This document shows, piece by piece, positions 23,805 to 33,671 of a stretch of 36,743 nucleotides of DNA. Location: assembly GCA_023444705.1 (NCBI GenBank), contig JAEXMB010000065.1:1-36743 (forward strand), in the 5' to 3' direction. The translations under genes and the position numbers were made by a program. Source of the DNA: Pseudomonadota bacterium. Its GTDB lineage: Bacteria > Pseudomonadota > Alphaproteobacteria > Micavibrionales > UBA2020. A model generated the notes under the pieces. It made no database searches. It was not told the origin of the DNA and saw nothing but the letters and a program-made list of their open reading frames with translations. The stretch's first letter is position 1. The number at the start of each line of letters is the position of its first letter.

Positions 23805-25487
23805 TCAGATCCTTACCAGATGGACGCGGGTTTGCGGCTTGCGGTCGAAATGCTCCTGAAAAAAGCGGCGCGCAGTAACGCGGATCAGCTCGGACAGGGC
23901 ATTATCGTCCGCGCGCAGGGCTTTTTCGGAATTGGCGACGCGGGTGGCGATTTCATCCTCAAGCACGGCAAGGATCGCCTGATCGGCGGGGCTGTTTTCA
24001 TCGAGCAAGCCAAGCGCCGTGATTTTGGGCGGCGAGACGAAAATCCCCTTGTTATTGACGACGGCGGTGATGACGGCGCTGCCGTTCCACATCATGCGCT
24101 TGCGCGTCAGGATTGCTTCGTGATCAACAGGGACAAGGCGGTTGCCCTCAAGCGCCAGCACGCCATGCGGCACACTGCCGACCACCTGCAGGCGGTCCTG
24201 CGCGATTTCGATCACCTGCCCGTTGGCAGGTATGTGCGTTTGGCGCGCACCACATTCCTGCGCCAGCTGGGCGTGTTTTTCCATCTGCATCTGCTCGCCA
24301 TGCACGGGCACCACATAGCGCGGCTTGAGCCAGCCATACATGGCCTTCAGCTCCTCGCGGTAGGGGTGGCCCGATACGTGAATGGGCGCGTCGTGATCGG
24401 TGACGATATGCACGCCTTTGGCGTAAAGGCGGTTTTTGATGCGGTCGATCGCGCGCTCGTTGCCCGGAATGGCGCGCGAGGAAAAAATCACCACGTCGTT
24501 TTCGCGCAGTTCCATCGCCGGATGGTCGTCTGCCGCGATACGCGAGAGTGCTGCGCGCGGCTCGCCCTGCGATCCGGTGCAGATGTAAACCACCTGATCG
24601 ATCGGCAGGAAATCCGCTTCCTCGTCGTTCATAAAAGGCGGCACGTCCTTGAGATAGCCGCTTTTGCGCGCGGCATCGTCGATCTTCCACAGCGAACGCC
24701 CGACAAGGCAGACCTTGCGGCCGCAGGCTTTGGCAGCCTCGTAAACGCTATGGACGCGCGCAACGTTGGTTGAGAAACAGGAAATCACGATGGCACGGCC
24801 CTGAAATTCGCCAAAGACTTCGGTCAGGCTGGCGGCGACAGCCGCCTCCGACCCCGAATGGCCTGGGACCATTGCATTGGTGGAATCGCCCATCACAGCC
24901 AGAACACCCTGTGTGCCGAGTTTTTGCAGGCGCAGCTCATCCGTGCGCTTGCCGATGACAGGCTCGGGGTCGAGCTTCCAGTCGCCCGTATGCACCAGCG
25001 TACCGACCCCAGCGACGGTAATGGCCAGCGCCTGCGCCTCGGGGATGGAATGCGCCACGTCGATGAAATCAATCGTGAACGGGCCGAGGTGCAGCGTACC
25101 CCCCGCCTGCACAAGATTGATAGGCACGTCGCGGCCCCATGACCGCTCCCCGACCGATTGCTTGACGCGCTCGGCACTGAACGGCGTTGCGTAAACGGGC
25201 GCCTTAAAGCGCAACCACAGGTCTTCGATCGCGCCGATATGGTCTTCGTGGGCATGGGTGATGACCAGCCCCAGCAACTTGTCGCCCAGCGACGCCGCAA
25301 AGCTTGGGTCGGGCAGCAGAATATCAACGCCGGGCATCGTATCGTCGGCAAAACCCATGCCGCAATCGACCATGATCCACTGGTCGCGGTGACCGTAGAG
25401 CGCCATATTGGCGCCGAAATTGCCGCACCCGCCCAGCGGCACGAAATAAACCGCGTCTTCCTTCATCTCAAACGGTTGCGCTTTCAT
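23805..25487 (-). CDS. rnj: Ribonuclease J
   Basis: Metallo-beta-lactamase-fold ribonuclease with 5'-3' exonuclease and endonuclease activity in mRNA decay and rRNA maturation. The 560-aa protein has the zinc motif THAHEDHIGAI (H78, H80, D82, H83), further ligands in VAHSIPEA and HTGDWKLDPEP, the beta-CASP segment (around GDSTNAMVPGHSGSE, then FSTNVARVHS), and the C-terminal SGHPYREEL and PVHGE motifs. A Shine-Dalgarno GGAGAGG is 7 nt upstream. The start overlaps the birA stop by ATGA. In alphaproteobacteria it commonly follows birA and the nuo operon. Confidence 0.96.
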   Translation of the reverse strand: MKAQPFEMKEDAVYFVPLGGCGNFGANMALYGHRDQWIMVDCGMGFADDTMPGVDILLPDPSFAASLGDKLLGLVITHAHEDHIGAIEDLWLRFKAPVYATPFSAERVKQSVGERSWGRDVPINLVQAGGTLHLGPFTIDFIDVAHSIPEAQALAITVAGVGTLVHTGDWKLDPEPVIGKRTDELRLQKLGTQGVLAVMGDSTNAMVPGHSGSEAAVAASLTEVFGEFQGRAIVISCFSTNVARVHSVYEAAKACGRKVCLVGRSLWKIDDAARKSGYLKDVPPFMNDEEADFLPIDQVVYICTGSQGEPRAALSRIAADDHPAMELRENDVVIFSSRAIPGNERAIDRIKNRLYAKGVHIVTDHDAPIHVSGHPYREELKAMYGWLKPRYVVPVHGEQMQMEKHAQLAQECGARQTHIPANGQVIEIAQDRLQVVGSVPHGVLALEGNRLVPVDHEAILTRKRMMWNGSAVITAVVNNKGIFVSPPKITALGLLDENSPADQAILAVLEDEIATRVANSEKALRADDNALSELIRVTARRFFQEHFDRKPQTRVHLVRI

Positions 25488-26218
25488 AGATATACCTCTC
25501 CCGATGAGATAAGCCGCAGAGCGCCGTCTGACAGGCGCAGGCGCAAGGCGCCATGAATATCAATACCTTCGAACACGCCACTCAACTCCTCGCGCGTCAG
25601 ACGCACGCGGATGGGCTGGCCCTGGTTGATCGCATGCATGGTCCATGCCGCCTGCACCGGTGCAAAACCTTCCATCTGCCAGCGGTCGTACCATTGCGCC
25701 AGTGCTGGCTCGAAAAGATTCAGAAAATCTTCCGGCGCAAGCATCGCCGCCCCTGCCTGCGGCAACGAAATGGCGCCGTCGGGCGCATTGGCCAGATTGA
25801 CGCCAATCCCCGCGACCACCCACGGCAAGGTGCCGCCATTGCTGCTTTCGCTTTCGAGCAAAATGCCCGCGCATTTGCGGCCATCAATCAGAATATCATT
25901 GGGCCATTTCAGCCCCATGCGTGCCTGTGGCGGCAACACCGCCTTCAGCGTATCTGCCAGCGCAACCGCGATCACAAATGACAGCTGCCCCACATCGGCG
26001 GCGGAAATCGCCGGGCGCAGGATAACCGAAGCAAAAAGATTGCCCGCCATCGACTGCCAGCTGTTGCCGTGACGCCCGCGGCCTGCGGTTTGCTCGCGCG
26101 CGGTAATCAGCGTTCCGGCCGGTGCGCCATCTGCCGCCATCTGCTTGGCACGGGTATTGGTGCTGTCAACCGAAGCAAGCACATGGCGGTGAAACTGCAG
26201 CGGCTGGTGTGACGTCAT
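25484..26218 (-). CDS. birA: Biotin-protein ligase BirA (without repressor domain)
   Basis: Activates biotin as biotinyl-AMP and attaches it to carboxylase subunits such as the acetyl-CoA carboxylase carrier protein. The 244-aa protein has the catalytic loop GRGRHGN (46-52), KWPNDIL (104-110) and the GIGVNL block, followed by a small C-terminal SH3-like domain. There is no N-terminal helix-turn-helix, so it is a group I ligase and does not repress biotin genes. It lies 4 bp after nuoN and overlaps rnj by 4 bp. Confidence 0.95.
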   Translation of the reverse strand: MTSHQPLQFHRHVLASVDSTNTRAKQMAADGAPAGTLITAREQTAGRGRHGNSWQSMAGNLFASVILRPAISAADVGQLSFVIAVALADTLKAVLPPQARMGLKWPNDILIDGRKCAGILLESESSNGGTLPWVVAGIGVNLANAPDGAISLPQAGAAMLAPEDFLNLFEPALAQWYDRWQMEGFAPVQAAWTMHAINQGQPIRVRLTREELSGVFEGIDIHGALRLRLSDGALRLISSGEVYL

Positions 26219-26222
26219 CGCG

Positions 26223-27677
26223 TTACTGGATCAGCGATGCCGCCGCCTCGCCCGCCCACGTCATGATGGCCGAAGGCACGATGATGAAACCGACCATCGC
26301 CAACGCCGATACCGTCAGCACGATCTTGAGCGCGGGGTCGTCTGCACGGTCGAGCGCGATTTCGGGCGTTTCGTCAAAGTACATGACCTTGATGACCCGC
26401 AGATAATAGTAAGCGCCGATGACCGAAGCGATCACGCCGACAACCGCCAGCGCGTAAAGCTGGGCATCAATGACGGCCTGAAAAATAAACAGCTTGGAAA
26501 AGAACCCGGCCAGCGGCGGAATACCCGCCATCGAGAACAGCAGGATCGTCATCGCCGCCGCCAGCAAAGGCTGGCTGCGTGCAAGGCCGGCGAGGTCGCT
26601 GATGCTTTCAACCATTTCGTTCTTGCGCTTCATCATCAGCACGACGGCAAAGGCCCCCGCCGTCATCAGCATATAGAGAACAGCATAGATGATGATGGCT
26701 TTCACGCCTTCCGAACTGGCAGCGGCAAGGCCCAGCAGGATAAAGCCGACATGGCCGATCGAACTATAGGCCAGCAGGCGCTTGATATTGGTCTGCGCAA
26801 TCGCGGCAATCGACCCCAGCGCCATCGACGCGACGGACAGCGCGATCACCACCTGCCGCCATTGGTCGATCATATGTTCGAACGGTCCGTGTACGACGCG
26901 CAACAGCAAGGCCAGTGCCGCAATCTTGGGCACGAGCGCAAAGAACGCCGTGATCGAAGTCGGCGCGCCCTGATAGACGTCTGGCGCCCACATATGAAAC
27001 GGCACAGCCGAGACCTTGAACGCAAGACCTGATAGGACCAGCACCATGCCCACGATAACCCCCACCTGCATCTGGCCGTCACCCGACAGCGCGGCAGAGA
27101 GCAGGTCAAAGTTGGTGCTGCCCGCATAGCCATAGAGCAACGAAACGCCATAGAGCAACATGCCCGAAGACAGCGCGCCAAGAATGAAGTATTTCAGCCC
27201 CGCCTCGGTCGAGCGCACGTTATCACGTTGAATCGCAGCCAGCACATAGAGTGGCAGGCTTTGCAATTCCAGACCGACATAGAGCGTGATGAAGTCGTTA
27301 GCGGTGATCATCACCAGCATGCCGACCGTCGAAAACAGCACCAGCATGGGATATTCAAAGCGGTTCACCCCTTCGCGGGCCGCATAGCGCGGCGCCATGA
27401 TCAGGGCGGTTGCAGCACCCAGCAGAACCATAACCTGCATCATTGCGGCAAAGGCATCGGTCACGAACAACCCGCCAAAGCCCACCATGCGGTTGTCGAC
27501 AAAGCGGCACACCACACCGGCCACCGCAATCAGCGTAAAGACGGCAAAACTGTTGATGGTGCGGAAGTCATCTTCCTTGCGCAGGACGCCCATCATCAGC
27601 AACAACAACGACATGCCTGCCAGAAAGACCAGCGGAAAGGCCATCGAAAGATCGGTGGTCAGGATCGTGGGCATCAT
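26223..27677 (-). CDS. nuoN: NADH-quinone oxidoreductase subunit N
   Basis: Antiporter-like proton-pumping subunit of complex I in the inner membrane. The 484-aa protein has 14 predicted helices. Conserved segments include FITLYVGLELQSLPLYVLAA, LKYFILGALSSGMLLYG, VSAVPFHMWAPDVYQGAP with the lysine/histidine proton path, and RLLAYSSIGHVGFILLG. It starts within the nuoM stop (ATGA overlap at 27674-27677) and ends the nuo cluster. Confidence 0.97.
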   Translation of the reverse strand: MMPTILTTDLSMAFPLVFLAGMSLLLLMMGVLRKEDDFRTINSFAVFTLIAVAGVVCRFVDNRMVGFGGLFVTDAFAAMMQVMVLLGAATALIMAPRYAAREGVNRFEYPMLVLFSTVGMLVMITANDFITLYVGLELQSLPLYVLAAIQRDNVRSTEAGLKYFILGALSSGMLLYGVSLLYGYAGSTNFDLLSAALSGDGQMQVGVIVGMVLVLSGLAFKVSAVPFHMWAPDVYQGAPTSITAFFALVPKIAALALLLRVVHGPFEHMIDQWRQVVIALSVASMALGSIAAIAQTNIKRLLAYSSIGHVGFILLGLAAASSEGVKAIIIYAVLYMLMTAGAFAVVLMMKRKNEMVESISDLAGLARSQPLLAAAMTILLFSMAGIPPLAGFFSKLFIFQAVIDAQLYALAVVGVIASVIGAYYYLRVIKVMYFDETPEIALDRADDPALKIVLTVSALAMVGFIIVPSAIMTWAGEAAASLIQ

Positions 27678-29221
27678 TGTTGCACCTGTTCGTTCTGTGT
27701 ATCTGCATCTTGGGTTTGCGCACCGGCGGCGGCAGGCTGGGCCAGCGGCTCAAAGCGCGCCAGCACGCGCTCGATCGACGGCGCCATCGGCGCAAGGAAG
27801 CTCGAGGGGTAAACGCCCATCCAGATCACCAGCACCACCAGCGGCGCGAAAATCGCGATCTCGCGGGCGTTGATGTCCTTCATGGAGCGCACGTCAGGCT
27901 TGGTCAGCTCGCCAAAGACAACGCGTTTGTACAGGAACAGCATATAGGCCGCACCCAGCACCACACCCGTCGCGGCGATGAACGCCACCAGCGTATTGAC
28001 TTTATAGACGCCGAGCAGGACGAGGAACTCGCCGACGAAACCGCTCGTCCCCGGCAAACCGACCGACGCCATCGTCATCAGCATGAAGACCACGGCATAT
28101 TTCGGCATGTTCTTGACCAGACCGCCGTAGCGGTTGATCTCGCGCGTGTGCAGACGGTCGTAGACCACACCGACGCACAGGAACAAAGCACCCGACACAA
28201 TACCGTGGGACAGCATCTGGAACATCGCTCCCTCCACCCCTTGCTGGGTGAGCGAGAAGATACCGATGGTGACAAAGCCCATATGCGCGATCGACGAATA
28301 GGCGATCAGCTTTTTCATGTCTTCCTGCGCCAGTGCGACCAGCGAGGTATAGACAACCGCGATGACGCTCAGGCCATAGACCAGCGGCGTAAAATACACC
28401 GTTGCGTCAGGCAGGATCGGCAGGGACAACCGCAGGAAGCCGTAACCGCCCATCTTCAGCAAAACACCGGCCAGAATGACCGAGCCCGCCGTGGGGGCTT
28501 CGACGTGCGCGTCGGGCAGCCATGTGTGGACGGGCCACATCGGCACCTTGACGGCGAAGGACGCAAAGAACGCCAGCCACAGCCAGCGCTGCACGCTTTC
28601 GGGAATGGTGGCGACACTGGACAGCACCGCAATGTCGGTCGTTGCGAATTGCTGATAAAGCGACAGGATCGCCAGCAACAGCAGAACCGAACCCAGCAGC
28701 GTATAGAGGAAGAACTTGAACGACGCATAGACACGGCGCTTGCCGCCCCATACCCCGATGATGATGAACATCGGGATCAGCACGGCTTCAAAGAAGATAT
28801 AGAACAGCACAAGGTCAAGCGCGCAGAACATGCCGACCATCATGGTTTCCAGCAGCAGGAAGGAAATCATGTATTCCTTGACGCGGTGCTGGATGCTCTC
28901 CCAGCTGGCAAGGATGCAGATCGGCGTCAGGAAGGTCGACAGCAGAACGAAGAACACCGAAATGCCGTCAATGCCCATCGCGTATTTGATGTTGTAACCG
29001 GGCAGCCATGTCAGCGATTCCGTGAACTGGAAATCGGCCGAGGCTTTGTCAAAACCCGAATACATGTAAAGCGACAGCAGGAAGGTAAACAGCGACGTCA
29101 GCAACGCCGTATTGCGGGCATTGCGCGCGACCACCGCCTCCTCGCCCTGGATGAGCAGGATGAACAGCACCCCCACCAGCGGCAGGAAGGTAATCAGTGA
29201 CAGAATTGGGAAATCAAGCAT
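27674..29221 (-). CDS. nuoM: NADH-quinone oxidoreductase subunit M
   Basis: Antiporter-like pump of complex I, between NuoN and NuoL in the membrane arm. The 515-aa protein has 14 helices with the family marks YAMGIDGISVFFVLLST, FFEAVLIPMFIIIGVWG, the pumping helix near KVPMWPVHTWLPDAHVEAP, and LIAYSSIAHMGFVTIG. The C-terminal 30 residues are polar and Q/A-rich, which is common. It follows nuoL by 12 bp. Confidence 0.97.
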   Translation of the reverse strand: MLDFPILSLITFLPLVGVLFILLIQGEEAVVARNARNTALLTSLFTFLLSLYMYSGFDKASADFQFTESLTWLPGYNIKYAMGIDGISVFFVLLSTFLTPICILASWESIQHRVKEYMISFLLLETMMVGMFCALDLVLFYIFFEAVLIPMFIIIGVWGGKRRVYASFKFFLYTLLGSVLLLLAILSLYQQFATTDIAVLSSVATIPESVQRWLWLAFFASFAVKVPMWPVHTWLPDAHVEAPTAGSVILAGVLLKMGGYGFLRLSLPILPDATVYFTPLVYGLSVIAVVYTSLVALAQEDMKKLIAYSSIAHMGFVTIGIFSLTQQGVEGAMFQMLSHGIVSGALFLCVGVVYDRLHTREINRYGGLVKNMPKYAVVFMLMTMASVGLPGTSGFVGEFLVLLGVYKVNTLVAFIAATGVVLGAAYMLFLYKRVVFGELTKPDVRSMKDINAREIAIFAPLVVLVIWMGVYPSSFLAPMAPSIERVLARFEPLAQPAAAGAQTQDADTQNEQVQQ

Positions 29222-29233
29222 CTCTGTGCATCC

Positions 29234-31162
29234 TTAACGGGCGTAAACGAGGTAGCCGGCGATGATGACGACAACGCCGATCAGCATCGCGAAAGCATAA
29301 TGGTAGACATAGCCGCTTTGCGCGCGGCTGGCGTCCTGCGCACCACTGGCGATCGCCTTGGCGACGCCGTCGGGGCCAAGACCGTCGATCACCTTGCCGT
29401 CGCCGGTCTTCCACAGGAACTTGCCGAGGAAGAAGGCAGGTACGACGCCGATCGCGTGATACAGCTCGTCAAAATACCATTTGCGGTAGAGCAACTGGTG
29501 GATGCGGCTGAAGGTACCGGCCAGAATGGCGGGAATGTGGCGCCACTTCATGTAGAGCGCATAAGCCAGCAGGATGCCGAAGGCCGAAACGAAGATCGGC
29601 AGCACCTTGACCCATGTCGCGACGTGGTGCGCATGTTCGATGGTGTCGTTGCCCTCGCGCACGAAGATACTGCTGCCCCAGAAGGCTGCACGCCCCTCGC
29701 CTACGAAATGCGGCGCGAAGACCCAACCCGCAAACACCGCACCCAGCGCCAGCACATACAGGGGTGCCGTCATGATGAACGGAGATTCATGCACATGCGC
29801 CATGACTTTCTCATCCGCATGCGGTTTGCCGTGGAAGGTCATGAAGATCAGGCGCCATGAATAGAACGCCGTTAGCACGGCGGCGGTGATGCCGCACCAG
29901 AAGGCGAAGGTCGCCGCCGGGCGGTGCGCCGCAAAGGCGACCTCGAGGATCAGGTCCTTGGAGAAATAGCCGGCAAAGAACGGAATACCCGCAAGTGCGA
30001 GGTTGCCGATCCACATCAGCGCATAGGTCTGGGGGATCAGCTTCCAGATGCCGCCCATGCGGCGCATGTCCTGCTCGTCCGACATCGCATGGATGACCGA
30101 ACCCGCGCCAAGGAACAGCAACGCCTTGAAGAACGCGTGGGTGAACAGGTGGAACATGGCGGCACCATAGGCCGACACGCCAAGGGCAAAGAACATATAG
30201 CCAAGCTGGCTCATGGTCGAATAGGCGATCACGCGCTTGATATCGAATTGCGTCAGCGCGATGGTTGCGGCGATCAGCGCGGTCAGGCCGCCCATCACGG
30301 TGATGAAGTCCATGACTGCCGGTGCGTATTCATAAAGCGGCGACATACGCGCCACAAGGAAGACGCCGGCGGTCACCATCGTGGCCGCGTGGATGAGTGC
30401 GGATACCGGCGTGGGGCCTTCCATCGCGTCGGGCAGCCAGGTGTGCAGGCCAAGCTGGGCCGATTTACCCATCGCGCCCACGAACAGCAGCGCGCAGATC
30501 AGGCTGATGGCATGGATATTCCAGCCAAGGAAGCCGACGCTGACATCGGCCATCTGCGCCGCAGTTGCAAAGATCGCGTCGAATTGCAGGGTGCCAAAGA
30601 CAAAGAACGTGGCAAAGATGCCAAGGCCAAGCCCGAAGTCGCCGATGCGGTTCATCACAAAGGCCTTGATCGCGGCACTGTTGGCGCTGTCTTTGTGGTT
30701 CCAGAAACCGATCAGCAGATAGGATGCAAGGCCCACCCCTTCCCAGCCAAAGAACAGCTGCACAAGGTTGTCGGCTGTCACCAGCATCAGCATCGCAAAG
30801 GTGAACAAGCTGAGGTACGCCATGAAACGCGCCTGCGCCTTGTCATGGTGCATATAGCCGACCGAATAGAAATGCACCGCGCAGGACACGATATTGATGA
30901 CGATGGCCATGACGGCGGCCAGCTGGTCAAAACGCAGCGCCCATTTCAGGTTCAGATCGCCCGAGGCGATCCAGGTCATGATCTCGACCGTGCGCGGCTC
31001 CCCACCCATATTGATCTGGCGGAACAACAGCACCGAGGTCACGGCGGCCAGCACCATCAGGCCACAGGTGACGATCTGCGCCCCTTTGTCCCCGATCTTC
31101 TTGCCGAACAGTCCGGCAATCAGCGCGCCGACCAGCGGCGAAAAAACGGCAAGCATTTCCAT
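29234..31162 (-). CDS. nuoL: NADH-quinone oxidoreductase subunit L
   Basis: The distal proton-pumping subunit of complex I, including the long lateral helix that spans the membrane arm. The 642-aa length fits. Signatures are FFGWEGVGLASYLLIGFW, AFVMNRIGDFGLGLG, AQLGLHTWLPDAMEGPTPVS, LIHAATMVTAGVFLVAR and RVIAYSTMSQLGYMF. The C-terminal part holds the lateral helix and an anchor helix (YHYAFAMLIGVVVII). It lies 5 bp after nuoK. Confidence 0.97.
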   Translation of the reverse strand: MEMLAVFSPLVGALIAGLFGKKIGDKGAQIVTCGLMVLAAVTSVLLFRQINMGGEPRTVEIMTWIASGDLNLKWALRFDQLAAVMAIVINIVSCAVHFYSVGYMHHDKAQARFMAYLSLFTFAMLMLVTADNLVQLFFGWEGVGLASYLLIGFWNHKDSANSAAIKAFVMNRIGDFGLGLGIFATFFVFGTLQFDAIFATAAQMADVSVGFLGWNIHAISLICALLFVGAMGKSAQLGLHTWLPDAMEGPTPVSALIHAATMVTAGVFLVARMSPLYEYAPAVMDFITVMGGLTALIAATIALTQFDIKRVIAYSTMSQLGYMFFALGVSAYGAAMFHLFTHAFFKALLFLGAGSVIHAMSDEQDMRRMGGIWKLIPQTYALMWIGNLALAGIPFFAGYFSKDLILEVAFAAHRPAATFAFWCGITAAVLTAFYSWRLIFMTFHGKPHADEKVMAHVHESPFIMTAPLYVLALGAVFAGWVFAPHFVGEGRAAFWGSSIFVREGNDTIEHAHHVATWVKVLPIFVSAFGILLAYALYMKWRHIPAILAGTFSRIHQLLYRKWYFDELYHAIGVVPAFFLGKFLWKTGDGKVIDGLGPDGVAKAIASGAQDASRAQSGYVYHYAFAMLIGVVVIIAGYLVYAR

Positions 31163-31167
31163 GACGG

Positions 31168-31491
31168 TTATCCCTTGAGTGTGCTGATGTCTTCAACCGC
31201 GATGGAAGAGCGGTTGCGGAAGAACACCACCAGAATGGCAAGCCCGATCGCGGCCTCGGCGGCGGCGACGGTCAGAATGAACATCGAAAAGACCTGTCCG
31301 GTCAGATCGCCGTGCAGCGCCGAAAACGTCACCATATTGACGGTGACCGACAGCAGGATCAGTTCGATCGACATCAGGATGACGATGACGTTGCGGCGGT
31401 TCAAAAAGATGCCGAACACGCCCAGCGTGAACAGGATGGCCGAAAGAAACAGGAAATGCGCCGGAGAAACGGCGGCGGTCAGGAAGTTCAT
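31168..31491 (-). CDS. nuoK: NADH-quinone oxidoreductase subunit K
   Basis: Small three-helix membrane subunit of complex I (MrpC-like). The 107-aa protein has the conserved glutamates in LMSIELILLSV and AAAEAAIGLAILV that line the proton path. Its start overlaps the nuoJ stop by ATGA (31488-31491), and nuoL follows 5 bp later. Confidence 0.96.
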   Translation of the reverse strand: MNFLTAAVSPAHFLFLSAILFTLGVFGIFLNRRNVIVILMSIELILLSVTVNMVTFSALHGDLTGQVFSMFILTVAAAEAAIGLAILVVFFRNRSSIAVEDISTLKG

Positions 31492-32102
31492 GATACACCT
31501 TCACCGGTATTGATTTTTTCAACGCGCAGAACGTCGGACGGCCTGCGGTCGACCTGTTTGGCCACGCTTTGGCGCTTGACTTCGGGGCGCTGGCGCAGCG
31601 TCAGGGTGATCGCGCCCACCATCGCCACCAGCAGGACAAGCCCCGACAGCTGGAAGATATAGGCGTAATCGGTATAGAGGATATGGCCGAGCGCATGCGT
31701 GTTGGTCATCTGCGTGGCGTCGGGTGCTGGGTGCTGCAGGCGGCTGGCCGCGCGGTCATCGACCTGCCAGTTGGTAAAGATCCAGAAAAACTCGACCAGC
31801 ATCACCGTACCGACCAAGCCGCTGAGCGGCAGGTATTTGCGCATGCCCGCGCGCAACTCGGCGAAGTTGATGTCGAGCATCATCACCACGAAAAGGAACA
31901 GTACCGCAACGGCGCCGACATAAACGATGACAAGGATCATCGCGATGAATTCGGCCCCCAGCAGCACGAACAGCCCGCCCGCGTTAAAGAACGCAAGGAT
32001 CAGGAACAGCACGGCATGCACGGGGTTGCGCGCGGAAATGACCATCAACGCGCTGACGGTCAGCACGGTGGCCAGAACATAAAAGAAAGCGGTAGCGATC
32101 AT
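31488..32102 (-). CDS. nuoJ: NADH-quinone oxidoreductase subunit J
   Basis: Membrane subunit of complex I with five helices; helix 3 is involved in coupling quinone reduction to proton transfer. The 204-aa protein shows ISARNPVHAVLFLILAF, FVLLGAEFIAMILVIVYVG and AVLFLFVVMMLDI. The C-terminal tail after the last helix is polar. It lies 18 bp after nuoI. Confidence 0.95.
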   Translation of the reverse strand: MIATAFFYVLATVLTVSALMVISARNPVHAVLFLILAFFNAGGLFVLLGAEFIAMILVIVYVGAVAVLFLFVVMMLDINFAELRAGMRKYLPLSGLVGTVMLVEFFWIFTNWQVDDRAASRLQHPAPDATQMTNTHALGHILYTDYAYIFQLSGLVLLVAMVGAITLTLRQRPEVKRQSVAKQVDRRPSDVLRVEKINTGEGVS

Positions 32103-32120
32103 GATGGTTTTCGTCCCGTC

Positions 32121-32612
32121 TTATCTGTAGGGCGCATCGGCTTCGATATTGGCGGCGATCTGCGCTTCCCAGCGGTCGCCGTTTTCGAGCAGCTTTTGCT
32201 TGTTGTAATAAAGTTCCTCGCGCGTTTCAGTCGCGAATTCGAAGTTCGGGCCCTCGACGATGGCATCGACCGGGCAGGCTTCCTGACACAGGCCGCAATA
32301 GATGCACTTGGTCATGTCGATGTCATAGCGCGTGGTGCGGCGGCTGCCGTCATCTCGCACGGCGGCTTCGATGGTGATGGCCTGTGCCGGGCAGATCGCC
32401 TCGCACAGCTTGCAGGCAATGCAGCGTTCTTCCCCGTTTGGATAGCGGCGCAGTGCATGTTCGCCGCGAAAACGCGGGCTGAGCGGGCCTTTTTCGAAGG
32501 GATAGTTGATCGTCACCTTCGGGCGGAACATGTATTTCAGCGTCAGGGCAAACCCTTTGACCAGTTCGGTCATCAGGAACCCGCGGGCGACGCGATCGAG
32601 CATGACAGACAT
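32121..32612 (-). CDS. nuoI: NADH-quinone oxidoreductase subunit I
   Basis: Peripheral-arm iron-sulfur protein carrying clusters N6a and N6b, passing electrons from NuoG to NuoB. The 163-aa protein has two CxxCxxCxxxCP motifs (C64, C67, C70, C74 and C103, C106, C109, C113), preceded by the RFRGEHALRRYPNGEERC block. GGGAGG 7 nt before the ATG at 32612 supports this start; ATG at 32603 is possible. It lies 3 bp after the nuoH stop. Confidence 0.97.
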   Translation of the reverse strand: MSVMLDRVARGFLMTELVKGFALTLKYMFRPKVTINYPFEKGPLSPRFRGEHALRRYPNGEERCIACKLCEAICPAQAITIEAAVRDDGSRRTTRYDIDMTKCIYCGLCQEACPVDAIVEGPNFEFATETREELYYNKQKLLENGDRWEAQIAANIEADAPYR

Positions 32613-32615
32613 TCC

Positions 32616-33671
32616 TTAACCTCCCACAACGGCGCCGGATGTCGGCAGCGCACCTGCATAAAGCAACACGCCTGCGGTGACCACCACCCAGATCAGCGTC
32701 AGCGGCAGGAAGATTTTCCAGCCCAGACGCATCAACTGGTCATAGCGGTAGCGCGGCAGTGTGGCGCGCGCCCACAGGAAGATGAACAAGACAAAGCAGA
32801 CCTTGGCGATAAACCAGATAAAGCCCGGGATCACAGCCAGTGCCGCGATGCCAAACGGCGGCAGCCAGCCGCCCATGAACAGTACGGCGGTCATGCCGCT
32901 CATCAGGATCATGTTCATGTATTCGCCAAGGAAGAACAGCGCGAAGGTCATCGACGAGTATTCGACGTTATAGCCGCCGACCAGCTCTGACTCCCCTTCG
33001 GGCAGGTCAAACGGTGCGCGGTTGGTCTCGGCCAGTGCCGAGATCACGAAGACTACGAACATCGGGAACAGCAGCAGGTCAACCCAGAACGGGCGCGCCG
33101 CGGTCACAATGTCGCTGAGGTTGAGCGAACCGGTGGTCAGCAGCACGCAGACAAGAACAAGGCCGATGGAAACCTCATACGACACCATCTGTGCGGCAGA
33201 ACGCAGGCCGCCCAGAAAGGCATAGCGCGAGTTCGACGCCCAGCCCGCCATCAGAATGCCGTAAACACCCAGCGAAGAAATGGCGAAAAGATAGAGAACC
33301 CCGACATTGATATCCGCAATCACCCAGCCGTCGTTGACGGGAATAACCGCCCACGCGACAAGCGCCAGCATAAAGGTCAGCATCGGCGCCATCACGAATA
33401 CCCAGCGGTTAGCGCCCGAAGGGATGATGGTTTCTTTACCCAGCAACTTGATGCCGTCCGCCAGCGGCTGCAACAAGCCAAAGGGACCAACCAGCATGGG
33501 GCCCTGGCGCATCTGCATTGCAGCCAGCACCTTGCGCTCGGCATAGGTCAGATATGCCATTGCCAAAATCAGCGGCACCACCAGCAGCAGAATTTGCCCG
33601 ACGATGGTCAGCACCGGCAGGATGTAGCCGGTGAACAGAGGCGTATCAAGAAACGGGAACATCTCAAGCAT
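32616..33671 (-). CDS. nuoH: NADH-quinone oxidoreductase subunit H
   Basis: Membrane subunit at the junction of both arms of complex I, forming much of the quinone channel. The 351-aa protein has about eight helices. Signatures are TYAERKVLAAMQMRQGP, LLQPLADGIKLLGKE, WASNSRYAFLGGLRSAAQM, ETNRAPFDLPEGESELVGG and WARATLPRYRYDQLM. The start at 33671 overlaps the nuoG end by 8 bp, with AGGTGA upstream. Confidence 0.97.
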   Translation of the reverse strand: MLEMFPFLDTPLFTGYILPVLTIVGQILLLVVPLILAMAYLTYAERKVLAAMQMRQGPMLVGPFGLLQPLADGIKLLGKETIIPSGANRWVFVMAPMLTFMLALVAWAVIPVNDGWVIADINVGVLYLFAISSLGVYGILMAGWASNSRYAFLGGLRSAAQMVSYEVSIGLVLVCVLLTTGSLNLSDIVTAARPFWVDLLLFPMFVVFVISALAETNRAPFDLPEGESELVGGYNVEYSSMTFALFFLGEYMNMILMSGMTAVLFMGGWLPPFGIAALAVIPGFIWFIAKVCFVLFIFLWARATLPRYRYDQLMRLGWKIFLPLTLIWVVVTAGVLLYAGALPTSGAVVGG